Shown in pieces: positions 22,032 to 34,843 of a DNA stretch of 64,000 bases. The notes below the pieces were generated by a model, which did not search any database, had not been told where the DNA came from, and saw only the letters and a program-made list of their open reading frames with translations. How positions within the stretch are numbered: the stretch's first letter is position 1; each line of letters begins with the position of its first letter. The translations under genes were made by a program, and so were the position numbers. Source of the DNA: Cryptomeria japonica (Eukaryota > Streptophyta > Pinopsida > Cupressales > Cupressaceae); the NCBI RefSeq assembly GCF_030272615.1, contig NC_081409.1:24820406-24884405 (forward strand), in the 5' to 3' direction.

Positions 22032-24469
22032 TGTTGAACATAAATGGACACTAAGAGGGGGGTGAATCAGTGTATTTTAAAACTTTAAGTTCAGTGTGTA
22101 GATTTTAGAAATGTAATGCAAACATACACACACACATAAGAGAGAATCACATAACACAAGATATACAAGGAAAACCCAATGTGGGAAAAACCTCAGTGAG
22201 AATAGCTATTGGAGTCTACTACTCCAATCTAGCCTCATAGTAAATAATAGTTTACAATATGTTTTAGGGAACCAACCCAAGGGGCACGAACCCCTAATAT
22301 TCTGAGCACGAACTCAAGGAGCACAAAACCCTAGTTTTATGAGAACCTACTCAAAGGAGCACCTACCCCTGCTCCGAGCACCCACTCAGAGATTACAAAG
22401 AAAAATTAGTTCTAATTTAAATTAGATACCTTGCTACAAATGAAGTTTTGTATCACCTTACTAGTTTCCTTTTATTTCTTTTGTTTCTCTGCTCTCTACA
22501 TATTGTTTTGCTCTTCTTTCCTTCTATTGTTCCCTCTACCTCTACTAAACTCCTTGTTGCTTCTAGCTATCTCTTCTTTCTACACTCTAATCACAAGACT
22601 TTGTTTCTCTTTGTCTCTATTGTATCAATAGCTCACAACAACACTCTCTCAGAGTTCTCTATATCACACGCTTCCACCCTACATGCTTCTCTCTTTTTCA
22701 CTTTTCTTCAAGGTTCCACACATGTCTGATCAGCAGCAACTCTCATTTTCAATACCTCTCAACAATACTTCACATCTATTTCTGTCTCTTCAACAACTAC
22801 TACCTTTTTTCAATCGCATTTATTGTTTTTCTCTATCAATTCTTCACCAAGGAATGTTTTTCCCTCCAATTTTACAACATAAAAATTGATTTATTTATCT
22901 CTGAGATTTGGTTGGTAGCAAATTGGATTTTCTTCCTTTGATTGACCAATCTACATTAACTAACACCTCTTTGTTCTCCAACTATTCTCTATACTTAGTT
23001 TGTTGTATTTAACAAAGTCAATCTCTCACAGATTTGGTTCAACCATAATTGATCTCCTCGAGCCCTTCAATCACATGTAACGGGTCTGCCCTTAATCCAT
23101 TATTTGTCCTTTGTCGACCTCTGCATTGATCAGATCAACCAACTGCCTCATTCAGCATTCTAGAAAATCTGCTTAATAACTTGGGGTACACATGTCATCA
23201 TATTCTTTGTCCAAGTCACTCTATCAATCCTAATTAGCATCCTCATGGTCCTCTGAGTCTACCAACTCACAATCATGACAACAAAGTCCATAACAAACTT
23301 CAATTTTGTTGGCAAACTAACCATTCATCTTTTCGATAGATGACCTTTGATTCACTCCTTACATGCCACGTTGTTGGGTCAGACTTGGTCTAGGATTATG
23401 TGGACAATCGGGTTGTCTTGAGGCATGCAGTCATATTCTTATCCATCATCCTAGTCACTGTCCATGTGGACCATTGAATCTGTTTGCTTGCAGAATTGTT
23501 GTCTAGATCACATTGTCATTTTGATATTGACCTCCATGTTAGCAAAAGACCTCACTCTCAACCAATAGAAAAACTCCTCGTCAAATTTACCTTGCAGCCC
23601 CACCTTCCACACAGAGCAACCGACATGGGTGCGTGGCATCATCTTGTGATGTTGCAATGGTTAACATCCTCACATCTTCAACCACGAGGTAGCAGGGACC
23701 GTCAGATCAAGCCAAACATGAATCTCCTTGCCACAATGACCACCAACTTTAGCTTCTTAACCATCTAGCACCTTTTGATTATGGTTCCGTTCATTTAATG
23801 CATGTGCAAAAAGGATGCACCTTTAGTAGCCTGAGCTATAACATACTCTCTCTGACCTGTGATTAAAAACTCCTCATGATGCCTGCCTCAACCAATGACA
23901 TTGTGACACCTAGCCGCTTTGAGACAAATGGTGGCACCTCGCGATCTCATGATGAGTAGAATGGTTAACACAGGGTCATCATGAAATTGCAAGGAAAGAC
24001 AAAGGGGCCTGCACACAGGGTAATAAGGATAAAATTAAAGAGCACTAGGAATTAGGAAAATAAAATAACAAAGGGGTTCGACTATGGATTAATGCTTAGG
24101 AAAAAATACATGGCCCCTCCCAATGACTAGATGACCCTCAGCCTAAGTCAAAAAAGGTAATGTGGAAATATAATAGGTTTAAGGGTTTTAACAAAAGGAA
24201 TTAATCAAAGAGGCTTAAAACCTAAAGCCTAAGCTTGAGTTCAATGACAGAAACCCAAATGAATGGTACATAGAAATGAATGAAACTTCCAATTTTTGGT
24301 CATGAAACATCTGCCAGAGGTGCCAACTTGTCAATCCGAACTCTCCACTACATCTTCATTAGCCAAAACCCTGCACACACACATGATTTTCTACATGATG
24401 ACTCTACAACCTACAACACTTGTTGTTTCTCTACATCACTTGTTGACATCAATGACAATAATGCCAACA
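22032..24469 (-). repeat. Copia LTR B (3' LTR of the pol remnant)
   Basis: The minus strand starts TGTTGGCATTATTGTCATTG at 24469 after CAAAGGGGGAGAT. It ends CACCCCCCTCTTAGTGTCC and TTCAACA at 22032. The length is 2.44 kb. The pyrimidine-rich stretch 22450-22850 and the repeated GGAGCACC blocks near 22270-22390 match LTR A'. It shares start and end logic with the other copia LTRs here. Confidence 0.75.
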
Positions 24470-24790
24470 ATCTCCCCCTTTGACATTATGTCATCACACA
24501 CACAGGCAACCATCAATCTCCCACTTTGACAACAATGCCAAAGGGGCTTGTAGACCACCTGCCTAAAAAATTATACACTTCTTCTCCCCCTATAGACATT
24601 TACTTGGAGAATGCCCGCCAATTGATATTTTCTATATATTCCACTAGATGAACCATTATTACAATACAAAAAGCAGCATTAATACTGCTAAAAAAAAATT
24701 CAAAACTCCCCCTAAGACTGTACATGAGGTTCAAGGAAGAAAAATTTGTAAGATAGTATGCTCCCCCTAAACCATAGACCTCAATAATGC
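24470..24790 (-). other. Multiple polypurine motifs upstream of LTR B
   Basis: On the minus strand, (A/T)GGGGGAG-type motifs occur at about 24471-24480, 24581-24587, 24705-24712 and 24761-24768, with a weaker AGTGGGAGATT at 24514-24520. This is the Sirevirus-like multi-PPT pattern between the end of pol and the 3' LTR. Confidence 0.6.
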
Positions 24791-24792
24791 AT

Positions 24793-25580
24793 TTAAGTGT
24801 TGAAGGAATGTGGAAAAACACCCAACTCGTATCTTAGATACTCAAATGTATCCTTTGGAATAGGCTTTGTGAAAATGTTTGCAACCTACTCATCTGTGGG
24901 AACATATTCAGCCTTTACCTCCTTCTTTGCAACCTTCTCCTTGAGAAAATGATCCTTAATTTTTATATGTTTGGTCCTTGAATGCATAATAGGGTTCTTG
25001 GATATGTTGATTGCACTTGAATTGTCACACATGATGGGAATAGGATCCAAAAAATCTACTTGAATGTCCTTTAAGTTCTGCTTCATCCACAAAACCTATG
25101 AAAAACATGTGGGAGCTGCTATATACTTTGCTTCTTACTGTGCCATGAGACCAATCTATCACCAAGGTAGAAAGCTCCACCACTAGTGTGTTTTCCATCA
25201 TCTACGTAACCTGCCCAATCAGCATCAATAAAATCTTGTAAAGTGAAGTCTCATTTCTTTGGATATCATAAGCCATAACTAAGTGTTCCCTGCAAATATT
25301 TAAAGATTCTTCTAATACCATTTACATGTGATTGCTTTGGAGTAGCTTGGAATCTGGCTACCAAACACACTGTTTGTATAATATTAGGCCTTGAAGCTAT
25401 GAGATACAATAGACTACCAATCATGGATCTATACAGGGTTTGATCTACACTAGACGACTCATCATCCTTTCTCAGTTTTCATCTTGTCACCATGGGAGTA
25501 CTAACTAGTTTGTTGTCCTCCATTTGAAACTTTTTCAACATGTCCTTAGCATACTTGGTTTGTGATATAAATATGGCTAG
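24793..25580 (-). pseudogene. Copia pol remnant (end of RT and RNase H)
   Basis: The minus strand reads as the C-terminal part of a copia polyprotein. It begins at about 25578 with FISQTKYAKDML (end of RT) and continues with STPM, LYRSMIGSLLYL and RNase H segments including DADWAG, SKKQ and MCDNSSAINISKN. The end has FTKPIPKDTFEYLR and stops at TAA 24793-24795. In-frame stops interrupt it (one after VPTDE, one near the STPM segment, others in the RNase H). Everything upstream (gag, protease, integrase, most of RT) is missing, cut off at about 25580. Confidence 0.8.
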
Positions 25581-28500
25581 CCTAGGAACCAAATCCCATG
25601 TTTTGTTCTTTTCAATCTACAGTTGTTACCTATTTTCGCTACAAGCTCAATATTCCTCAAAAGGAGAAACAAGTGCTAAGTATGAAAAGAATACATGTTT
25701 TTGTCTAACTTGTTTGCTTCATGTGAAGACATAGGGTAAGTATCTTTTTGTTCATTGAATTATAGCATGTGGGGTAAAATGTGGCTTCCATGAGGGTTGA
25801 GCACAACATGTTGAGGGAGATGGGTGTTTCTTTGCAGTTTTTTGAACTTTTGCCTTATTGGCAAGACCTACCCCAATGACTTGATAAGAAGTACAGAGCG
25901 TAGAATGTTGTCATCGACTATCAGAAGGAGCTATCTCAGGTTATCCCGATTACCTGATGGAAGGGTCCAGGCATAGTCCATTTATCCCACATTGGTCGCA
26001 GGAGGAGTATTTTAGTATTTAAAGGCAAAGTCCCACACATATTAAGTGTCAAAGCTTACTAGCTTTTAACAAGGAGCGGCTCAGTGTTGGTGGGCCCCTC
26101 GCGTGTGTGTACATCTCAAAGTGGCCAAATTTTGTAGTAAAAGGGAAAATTAATAGGCGAGAAAGTTGCAAAGGATCTGACAGCCATCGCTATACCGCTA
26201 TGCGAAAGTGCTCGACTGTTAATCTCTGTGACTTAGCAACTGGTGAGGTGGCATCTAGGTGGAAGTTGAGGTGGCACCTAGGTGGATCATGTGGCAAAAC
26301 AAAAGATGACACATGGTGACATTGTGGCATAAGAGAGAGCCCCTTGAGAGAAACTAAAGACCAAGCAAATTCAGGTAGATCAATGGTGATCAAGAAAGAT
26401 TTGATGGCTGTTGCTATGCCATGATGGGAAGATAATCACCAAATCCTCCTCGTGACTTTGTGAAAAAGTACGTGCCAAAAAGGGAAAGTTAAAGCTTGAG
26501 CAGATAAATGAGATCCAATGGTAGATCAAGGAAGATCAGATAGTGGAGTGACATTCTAGGTCTATCCATGACTATCATTGTACCATAGTTGTGAAGTGCC
26601 TAAAATGAATACCCTTGCGACAGGTGGCAGGTTAGGTGGTGTTGAGGTGGACTCTGAGCGTCGCACAAGGTGACACATGGTGACATGCCTTGTGATAGGT
26701 GGCATGTCATCAAGGTGAATGTCAAACAAACCTTCTCTGCGATAGATCTCTAAATGGTTTCACCGAATGCATCAGTTTCATCAAAATAATAGGTATCGAT
26801 GAAACTGCAGTTTCGATGAGACATAAAAATTGTTCACCGAGGGAGGTATTTTGGCCGAAAGACTAATGTCGAACAAACCAAAGTAAAATGATGGACTCAA
26901 TGGTGCTGAGGTGGAAGATGAGGCTGTGCTCAGGTGGATTAGGTGGCAAACCAGAGACTGACATGTGGGACGGATGCTTAGAGAGACTAAAGACCAAGCC
27001 GATCAGGAAAGATCAATGGTAGTCTGAAAGATCTAACGACCATCGCTATATCACTATAGAAAGAAGCTTGTTAGTTATCATAGCGACTTGGTGACAAAGC
27101 GCATGCGGAAAAGGTGAGTGGCTAAGAGGTTAAAGATCAAGCAGTTTGAGGATAAATCAATGGCCATCGCTATATCACATGATGAAGATGCTCGTTGGTT
27201 ATCTCATGCAACTTGGCAACTGGCGAGGTGGAAGTTGAGGTGGTTGTCCAGGTGGGCTCAGAATGAATGAGGATATGCCATGTGGTAGAGAGAAGATGAA
27301 AAACCAAGTCAGACCAAGTCCAGATGGCAGTCCAGGTGGAAGACAAAGTGGACCCGCGAGCAAATCAGAGGCTGACACATGGCAAAAGTCTACAGATGAG
27401 CGAATGTCTACATTTTTTAAGTCAACTTTGAACTTGAACTTTGAACTGGTTCAAAGTGGTTCAATGGTCCAAGGTTCATTATCGTCACTAGTTCCCATCA
27501 GCTCAGGATGAAGAGAGAAACAAGAGAGATAAAAGAAAAAAATAGAGTGGTTAAAAGCCGAACAGGTTCCTAAAGATCTGAGGGTTGTCGCTATACCGCA
27601 ATGAAAAGGTGCATATAGGTTAATCCTTACGACATAGCGACAATCCATCATCAGTCCCGACCATTTCTATTATGTGTCAACGGTTAATGTAGGTGGCTAA
27701 ATCAAATGGTCAGGTAACTGGTAGTGTCTAGGTGAACTCAGCGTGAAATGATGTGAAGTTGTGTTTAGTTTGGCCACTCTTTTTTGCAGTTTTGGAAGAG
27801 TTTCTCTCTCAGTTAAGCCTGCTGATTTTGAGGAAAAGCTTAGAATTGATGACAACTGATCCATCTTGGAGCCAAAAATTCAAATTTTTAATTTTATAAG
27901 CTTTGGTATAAGTGTTTGTTTTTCACTCTTTTGGAAGGGGAGCTGGAGTTTTTTGGACTTGTGTAGTGTCAAATATTCAAGCTCCTCTAACTCATTTTTA
28001 GGAGTTTTTCTAGATTTGTAATGCAGAAAGTTCCTTATTTTCAATAAAGAAGTTGAGTTCCTCCTTAAATTCTTTGGTCTAAGTGTTATGATTGTAAGCA
28101 TTTTGATTAAAATTATGTTATTCTTTTATAGAATCCTTCATTTTATCTTAGTTTCTTCAGATGCTTAGGGCTGAAGTACATGTTATAGTGTAGGTCTCTA
28201 ATTGTGTATGTGATTTTGTTGCATCAAAATTGTGAGAACATTAGTATTCTACTTTTTCTGAACATCAGTAAGCTAGCCTTTCAAGAGAATAATTTATGCA
28301 AACATGTATGTTTGAGTTGTGAGTTTAAGAAGTTTCATTAGTTGGTTATCTTGTGGATTTGTAAGCAGTTTGCAGGTCTTTTATCATTGGTGGATCACCT
28401 AGCAATAGTTAATTTTTAGTTTTATGCATATCCTTCTTCCCTTTTCTTAGAAATTTATTTGATTTTTTAGGTGATAAAATAGGAAGTCGGCCTATAATCA

Positions 28501-28605
28501 GGAGGTCTGCTCTCATAATAGGATACCCATAGCCTGAGAGCAGTCCAATGTGTCACTGGATTGCAAGAATTTCAAGCTTGCATCAGGTGCAAATCCATGA
28601 CAACA
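25580..28605 (+). repeat. Probable 5' LTR of the split Ty3/gypsy element
   Basis: This non-coding stretch lies between the truncated copia pol and the gypsy gag. It should contain the gypsy 5' LTR, because a TGGCACGCTCGGTGGACC primer-site-like string follows at 28611 and ACAACA at 28600-28605 would be the LTR end. The left end cannot be placed because the 3' LTR is not in the window. Most of 26140-27660 is a diffuse repeat (separate entry). The 27760-28560 part is AT-rich with no open frame. Confidence 0.45.
26140..27660. repeat. Diffuse repeat with GTCGCTATA / TAGCGAC arms
   Basis: About six diverged copies of an approximately 80-nt phrase start at about 26176, 26398, 26521, 27030, 27150 and 27573. 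The core is GCCATCGCTATA(C/T)C(G/A)C, followed about 40 nt later by TGTGACTTAGCAAC or CATAGCGACTTGG. In the best-preserved copy, GTCGCTATACCGC (27586 onward) faces ACGACATAGCGAC (27628-27641), giving an interrupted hairpin. Copies are separated by GTGGCA-rich spacers with the AGGTGGAAGTTGAGGTGG phrase. Confidence 0.55.
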
Positions 28606-28610
28606 ATTTT

Positions 28611-28628
28611 TGGCACGCTCGGTGGACC
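28611..28628 (+). other. Candidate primer binding site of the gypsy element
   Basis: TGGCACGCTCGGTGGACC follows a possible LTR end (ACAACA plus five bases). It resembles the TGGCGCC-type primer sites of plant Athila/Tat elements, but it is not an exact match that I can tie to a named tRNA. Confidence 0.4.
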
Positions 28629-28749
28629 ATTGGACTTTATAGTTTGTAGAAGGCCACCTTATGTTGTCTTGGTGTGTGCAACAACAAATTATTTATCACA
28701 TCTGGCGACTCAAATCTTTGGTATTTTAGCAGTCCAACATTCCTAGCTT

Positions 28750-29991
28750 ATGAGAAAATACTAGACTAGGCAAATTGCAGCCTCAGTCAATCATACCCAC
28801 CTATCACCCCAAAAAAGGAGAGCTAGGGTAGTTAACAAAGTTCTAAATCTAGCAGTTGGTGTGCTGCCTGTTAATTCCAATTCTTACTCTACTGTTACAG
28901 CTTGTAACAATCCACTATTTGCAAGTTCTTCCAGTCAAAATGCACCAAATATGGCTCTTAATCAACCCCCTAGGGTACCTCCATTTATGCCTTTTAATTA
29001 GGGTAGTCTTTTAAATTTGGTTCAACATGATGACATACCAACTACAACACTTAAGAGTTTGCCATTTTTCACTGGAGAGGATCAAACAACAGCTATGGAA
29101 CATATTAGAGATGTGGCTTTCTTGTGTGGAGTGCATCATATTATTGTAGAAAATGTTGCTCTGAGGCTTTTGGAAACCTCTTTCAAAGGGAAAGCCCTTC
29201 AGTGGTTCAGGGGCCTGCCTGTGAACTCAATAGCTACATGGGATGAGCTGGGACAACTTTTAAATCAGCATTTTGAAGACAAGTTAGATCATCTTTCATT
29301 GGTGGAGCATCTCACTACCATCAAAAGAGCTCCACATGAGCATATGATTGATTCCAACTATTGGTTTCAAATGAATTGGAATCGGATTCCAGCATCGATA
29401 AAACCTTCTAATGATTATGCTTTTTTGTTTTACCTAAAGGCTTTGAATAGTGATATTGCACTCATGATACCGTCTATGGGGGGAAATACTTTACTAGTAG
29501 CATTTGATATTGTTGTTAGGGCTGCGAATAGTCTTATTCAAGCAGAGAAGATAGCACCTAGGCCTCCCATGCCAATTTTTGTTGATATACAACCCATTAG
29601 CCCTGTAGTTCCACCTATTTTAGCTATTGTACCTTCATTTCCAACATATAATGCTCAAGTTGTAGCTCAAGAGCATGTTGTCCCTAGTCATTTGCAGGAG
29701 ATAATAAGTATTAAGGAGCAAAATACTAACCTACAGAAAACTTCACAAAATTTTGGTAATGAGTTGGTTAATATCAAGAAAGCCCAAACTCAAACACCTT
29801 AGCAAATTCCTTTCCAAGCTCCCTACCAAGCCTCGTACCAACCAAACTCTCAAGGTCAAAGAAGGAATTTTAACCGTAGGTCTTTTCAACAATATAATAC
29901 AAATACACCCAGTTCCTCAAGGGATATTGTTCCAGTCTAGAACAACTTGGTAGCTGACTATGAGTGGTGTTTTCCTTGCAACCAACCACAT
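28750..29991 (+). pseudogene. Ty3/gypsy gag, interrupted
   Basis: One frame runs from ATG 28750 to 29991, where the DNA transposon begins. Four in-frame TAG codons (28762, 28999, 29800, 29938) break it, each one change from CAG. The central part has the retrotransposon gag signature (KGKALQWFRGLP, then TWDELGQLLNQHFED). The C-terminal part is Gln/Pro-rich, then basic (GQRRNFNRR), and ends in the first half of a zinc knuckle (WCFPCNQPH). The second half of the knuckle and the rest of the frame lie at 56751 onward. The gag binds and packages element RNA in cytoplasmic particles. The Gln/Pro tail and Trp-Cys knuckle fit the Athila/Tat branch. Confidence 0.85.
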
Positions 29992-30045
29992 GGGTAAGTG
30001 CACAAAGATGGTCAAAAAGGGGGCTACAAGTGGACACTTTTTTCT
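29992..30045 (+). repeat. Left terminal inverted repeat of the DNA transposon
   Basis: GGGTAAGTGCACAAAGATGG is followed by TC, and about 20 nt later by AGTGGACACTTTT. The right end read in reverse has GGGTATGTGCGCAAAGATGG, then AGAAAAGTGGACACC. The left copy has an extra ~8-nt stretch between the two conserved blocks. Confidence 0.75.
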
Positions 30046-30875
30046 GAAATCAGGTGAACCTGAACTTGGAGGCAAAATTTGAAAGTCATCCACTCAAGAT
30101 ATGAAGATAATCAAAGAACAAATATTGTAGTACTATGAATCTAGTTTCCAAACTACTAAACTTTTTCAAAATTGGATAAGATTAAGGGGGTCAAATCCTT
30201 CACGCATGAAAAACTGACCCTAATTTTTTTTGAAAAACATAACATAGTGTCTGACGTGCACATCAAAAAAGTCATAGTTAGATTTATTATTTTGACAAAT
30301 CCTTTGACAGAAAGATAGTTAAAACTGAGCACTAGAAGGTGTGTATTTTTTGTAATTTTTTGTTGAGTATTTTTTTTAAAAGATTTTTCCAATCGAGCAC
30401 ATCCTGAAAAATTAGGTACCTGTTCATGCATGAAGCATAAGTTGCACTAAACAAATTGAAAATACAATTTTTTTTTAAAATTGTAAAGAATCCAGTGCAC
30501 TACAATAATATATAAAGTTTTTTAAATTTGGATAAGTATATCAAAAGTTATTCAAAAAATGGTGCACCTATGTCTGTGAGAACTATGGAGACACTAGTAA
30601 AAGAAATTTAATAATAATATGTTATTGATGTTCAAATTGAAAACAAATTATATGGTTAGAAAGCTCAGAAGATGGGTGAAAATATGGTGCCAATTTTAGA
30701 AATACCCACTTTATGAAGTATAAACCTGATGATGACAAAGTCGATAAACCGAGTTGATAAAATAAAACACATAAAAAATGAGAGAAATGGAGGGAAATCA
30801 AACTTCCAATCCATAGCTATGTCATCCAGGCCTAAACAGTCAAAAGAGCATATGGGTTTCTTTCCCTATAAACAT
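30046..30875. other. Transposon left arm, no gene visible
   Basis: This is AT-rich non-coding sequence. No frame resembles a known family on either strand. Confidence 0.5.
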
Positions 30876-30921
30876 CACGTACGCGCTACCTTTACTATAA
30901 ACAACACATACGCGCTATTGT
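30876..30921. repeat. Subterminal GTACGCGCTA motifs, left side
   Basis: CACGTACGCGCTACC (about 30878-30892) and ACATACGCGCTATTG (about 30905-30919) match motifs repeated at the right end (56420-56690). Related strings AGCGCGTACA (32594-32603) and AGTGCGTACGTGCTAC (39409-39424) flank the copia insertion. Such repeats near transposon ends are typical transposase binding sites. That role is inferred. Confidence 0.55.
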
Positions 30922-30929
30922 ATAATATG

Positions 30930-32606
<1,677 letters not shown>

Positions 32607-33663
32607 TGTTGGTATTTTGGTATAGTTTTGTCATTGATGTCAACACCTACTAAACACTTATCAACTCTGGCACTTTGGAGAATCAGCAACATTCACCGGC
32701 AAGCAAGTGACTCATGCACAGTCACCAGTGTCTGGTACATTGGCAAGATATAATTATCACCGGCACTTGGAATGATATGGAAAACACTTGGTTATGTCGA
32801 AGACATTGTGTGGACACTTTGTCTTGGAGTTTTGTTTATTGGTACATTAGCATTTGCATATTTGCTATTATCGGCAAATAGGTCCAGGTTACACTGGCAG
32901 GTTTATCTTTTCCAGATCGGCATGGCACACTATAGAGATGACTTATTATTGTTGTAAATGGATTAAGCCGACATATTGAATCGGTTATTGCATTGGGTAT
33001 TAATTGATATGTAAATTAATTTTATTGTAATATCTTGTAGAGACAACATACTAAAATTGGTCTTAGGTTAAGGTACAAATGTAAGATCATTGTGTGGAAT
33101 GCAAAAAAAAAGATTGTGTGAAGGTATATGCGAGAATAAGCAGAGCTATACATGCAGACATCATTTGAAGATTGAAGGATGTTTTTTGTAAAGACAATCA
33201 GAACTAAATTGGTACTGAATCCAGCATATGAAGATGCTAAGTTTAGCAGTACATTTTTATTAGATTTAACCATCCAATTGTAGTCAGTGTGATTCCCATT
33301 TTGTGTTTGAGCAGTGAGCTCTAGGTGCTTGGCCTTTCTGCATGTGCAGACCCCATTTATGTACACTTACTATCTATAGTAGTATCATCTGATTGTGGGT
33401 AAGGTTTTCCACCTTGATTTTTCCCCTTACAGGGTTTCCACGTAAAAATATTGGTGTTATGTGTTGTGGATGACTTTGTCTTTATATTTCATGCACTAAT
33501 CCTTACCGGTATAGCAATTAACTATTAAAACTGTCTACCGGCATACTGAACTGGTTTACTCGTATTAAGCATTAAGTTGGTTAAGTTGTTTTTGGTTTGA
33601 ATTTATTTGACAACTGATTCACCCCCCCCCTCCCCCCCTCTCAGTTGTCTTCGGGACCTAACA
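32607..33663 (+). repeat. 5' LTR of the copia element
   Basis: It starts TGTTGGTATTTTGG and ends GGGACCTAACA after a poly-C run. Relative to the 3' LTR and the solo LTR it lacks one TTATTTGTAAGATC unit near 33085, a deletion between two GTAAGATC repeats. ACCGG strings recur along it. Confidence 0.9.
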
Positions 33664-33665
33664 AT

Positions 33666-33678
33666 TGGTATCAAAGCC
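33666..33678 (+). other. Primer binding site (initiator tRNA-Met type)
   Basis: TGGTATCAAAGCC lies two bases after the 5' LTR end. It is the usual copia primer site, differing from the perfect initiator-Met complement by one base (A for G). Confidence 0.9.
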
Positions 33679-33719
33679 TAATTCTCTTTTGTAGAAGTTT
33701 AACAACTTGAGGAGATCCA

Positions 33720-34843
33720 ATGTCTGCTAACTATTTCAAGAAGGATAGTCCTAAACTTGATGGAACCAACTATGGCATATGGAAGATTAGAACGGAGATA
33801 CTTTTAAATTGCATTGGAAAGGATATATGGGATATTACAAAGAATGGTTATACTGCTCCTACTCTAGGCCAACCTAATCCACCTGCCTTGGGAAAGGATG
33901 AAGAAAATGATTGCAAAGCAAGAGAAGCACTTTTGAGTGCATTATCAGATCAACAAATCATGGGACTATCAGATAGGTCTATTGCTAAAGCTATTTGGGA
34001 TCATTTGGAAACATTGAATGAAGGAGATTCTAGAATAAAAATTGCAAAACTTGAAAGCTTCCGGGTCAGGTATGAACATCTAAAAATGGAAGAAGATGAA
34101 AGGATTTCTTCTTTTATGGAAAGAGTAAATGAGATTATTTTGGGTATTAATTATTGTGGAGGAACCTTAAGTGAGGATGAAATCATTTCAAAAGTTTTAA
34201 GAGGATTGCCACTGGCATATAAAATGAAAGTCACTGCTATAAATGAGTTAAGAACAATGCCTAATACATCAGTAACTAGGGATACATTGATTGGGAAGAT
34301 TCGGCTTTTGAAATTGAAGAATTTGGTCCTGTTGCTACTACAAAGATAGATTTGGCCTTTAAAGAATCAACATCATCTGCTCTATCATTTGACAAATCTG
34401 ATTGGAAAGTGTTTTATGCAAGAGAACTTGAAGAAAACAAGAAAGAAAATGAAGAACTTGAAGAACTTGAAGCACAATTTGCAAGGAAAATGCCTAAAGG
34501 TCTTGTTGGAAGTAAGTATGAGTGTAAAGCACTCTTTAAATTTTTTAACTGCAATAAGATTGGTCATATGGCTTCAAGATGCCCTGATAGACATGCTAGA
34601 CTAAGAGAAGAAGCTAGAAGAACATACAAGCCTAACCCTGAATATCAGAGATATAGATTTAAGAAGAATAAAGACAAATCTTGTTACATTGTTGATGAAG
34701 GTGTGACAGATGATTCTGATGAGGATCCAATAGACAATGGATGGGTTTTTGTTTCTATAACAGAAGATCAATTGACACCTACTTCTCAACTGGTAGAACA
34801 GGCCTTGGCAACTAAAGTTGAAGTAAAGGATGAATGGATCATT
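33720..34843 (+). pseudogene. Copia gag, one frameshift
   Basis: It starts at ATG 33720 (MSANYFKKDSPKLDGTNYGIW), the typical copia gag N-terminus (UBN2/gag family) with the LDGTNYGIWK core. A single missing base near 34299 (GATTCGGCT) shifts the frame. The continuation in frame 2 reads SAFEIEEFGP. The zinc knuckle near 34545-34585 is damaged: the expected CX2CX4HX4C begins with Phe instead of Cys (FFNCNKIGHMASRC). Gag would form the particle and bind RNA. The loss of one zinc ligand and the frameshift argue it no longer does so. Confidence 0.85.

Noticed and set aside
25540-25734. Small plus-strand gene at the end of the copia remnant
   Set aside because: The first half is antisense to the copia RT remnant, and the rest has no support.
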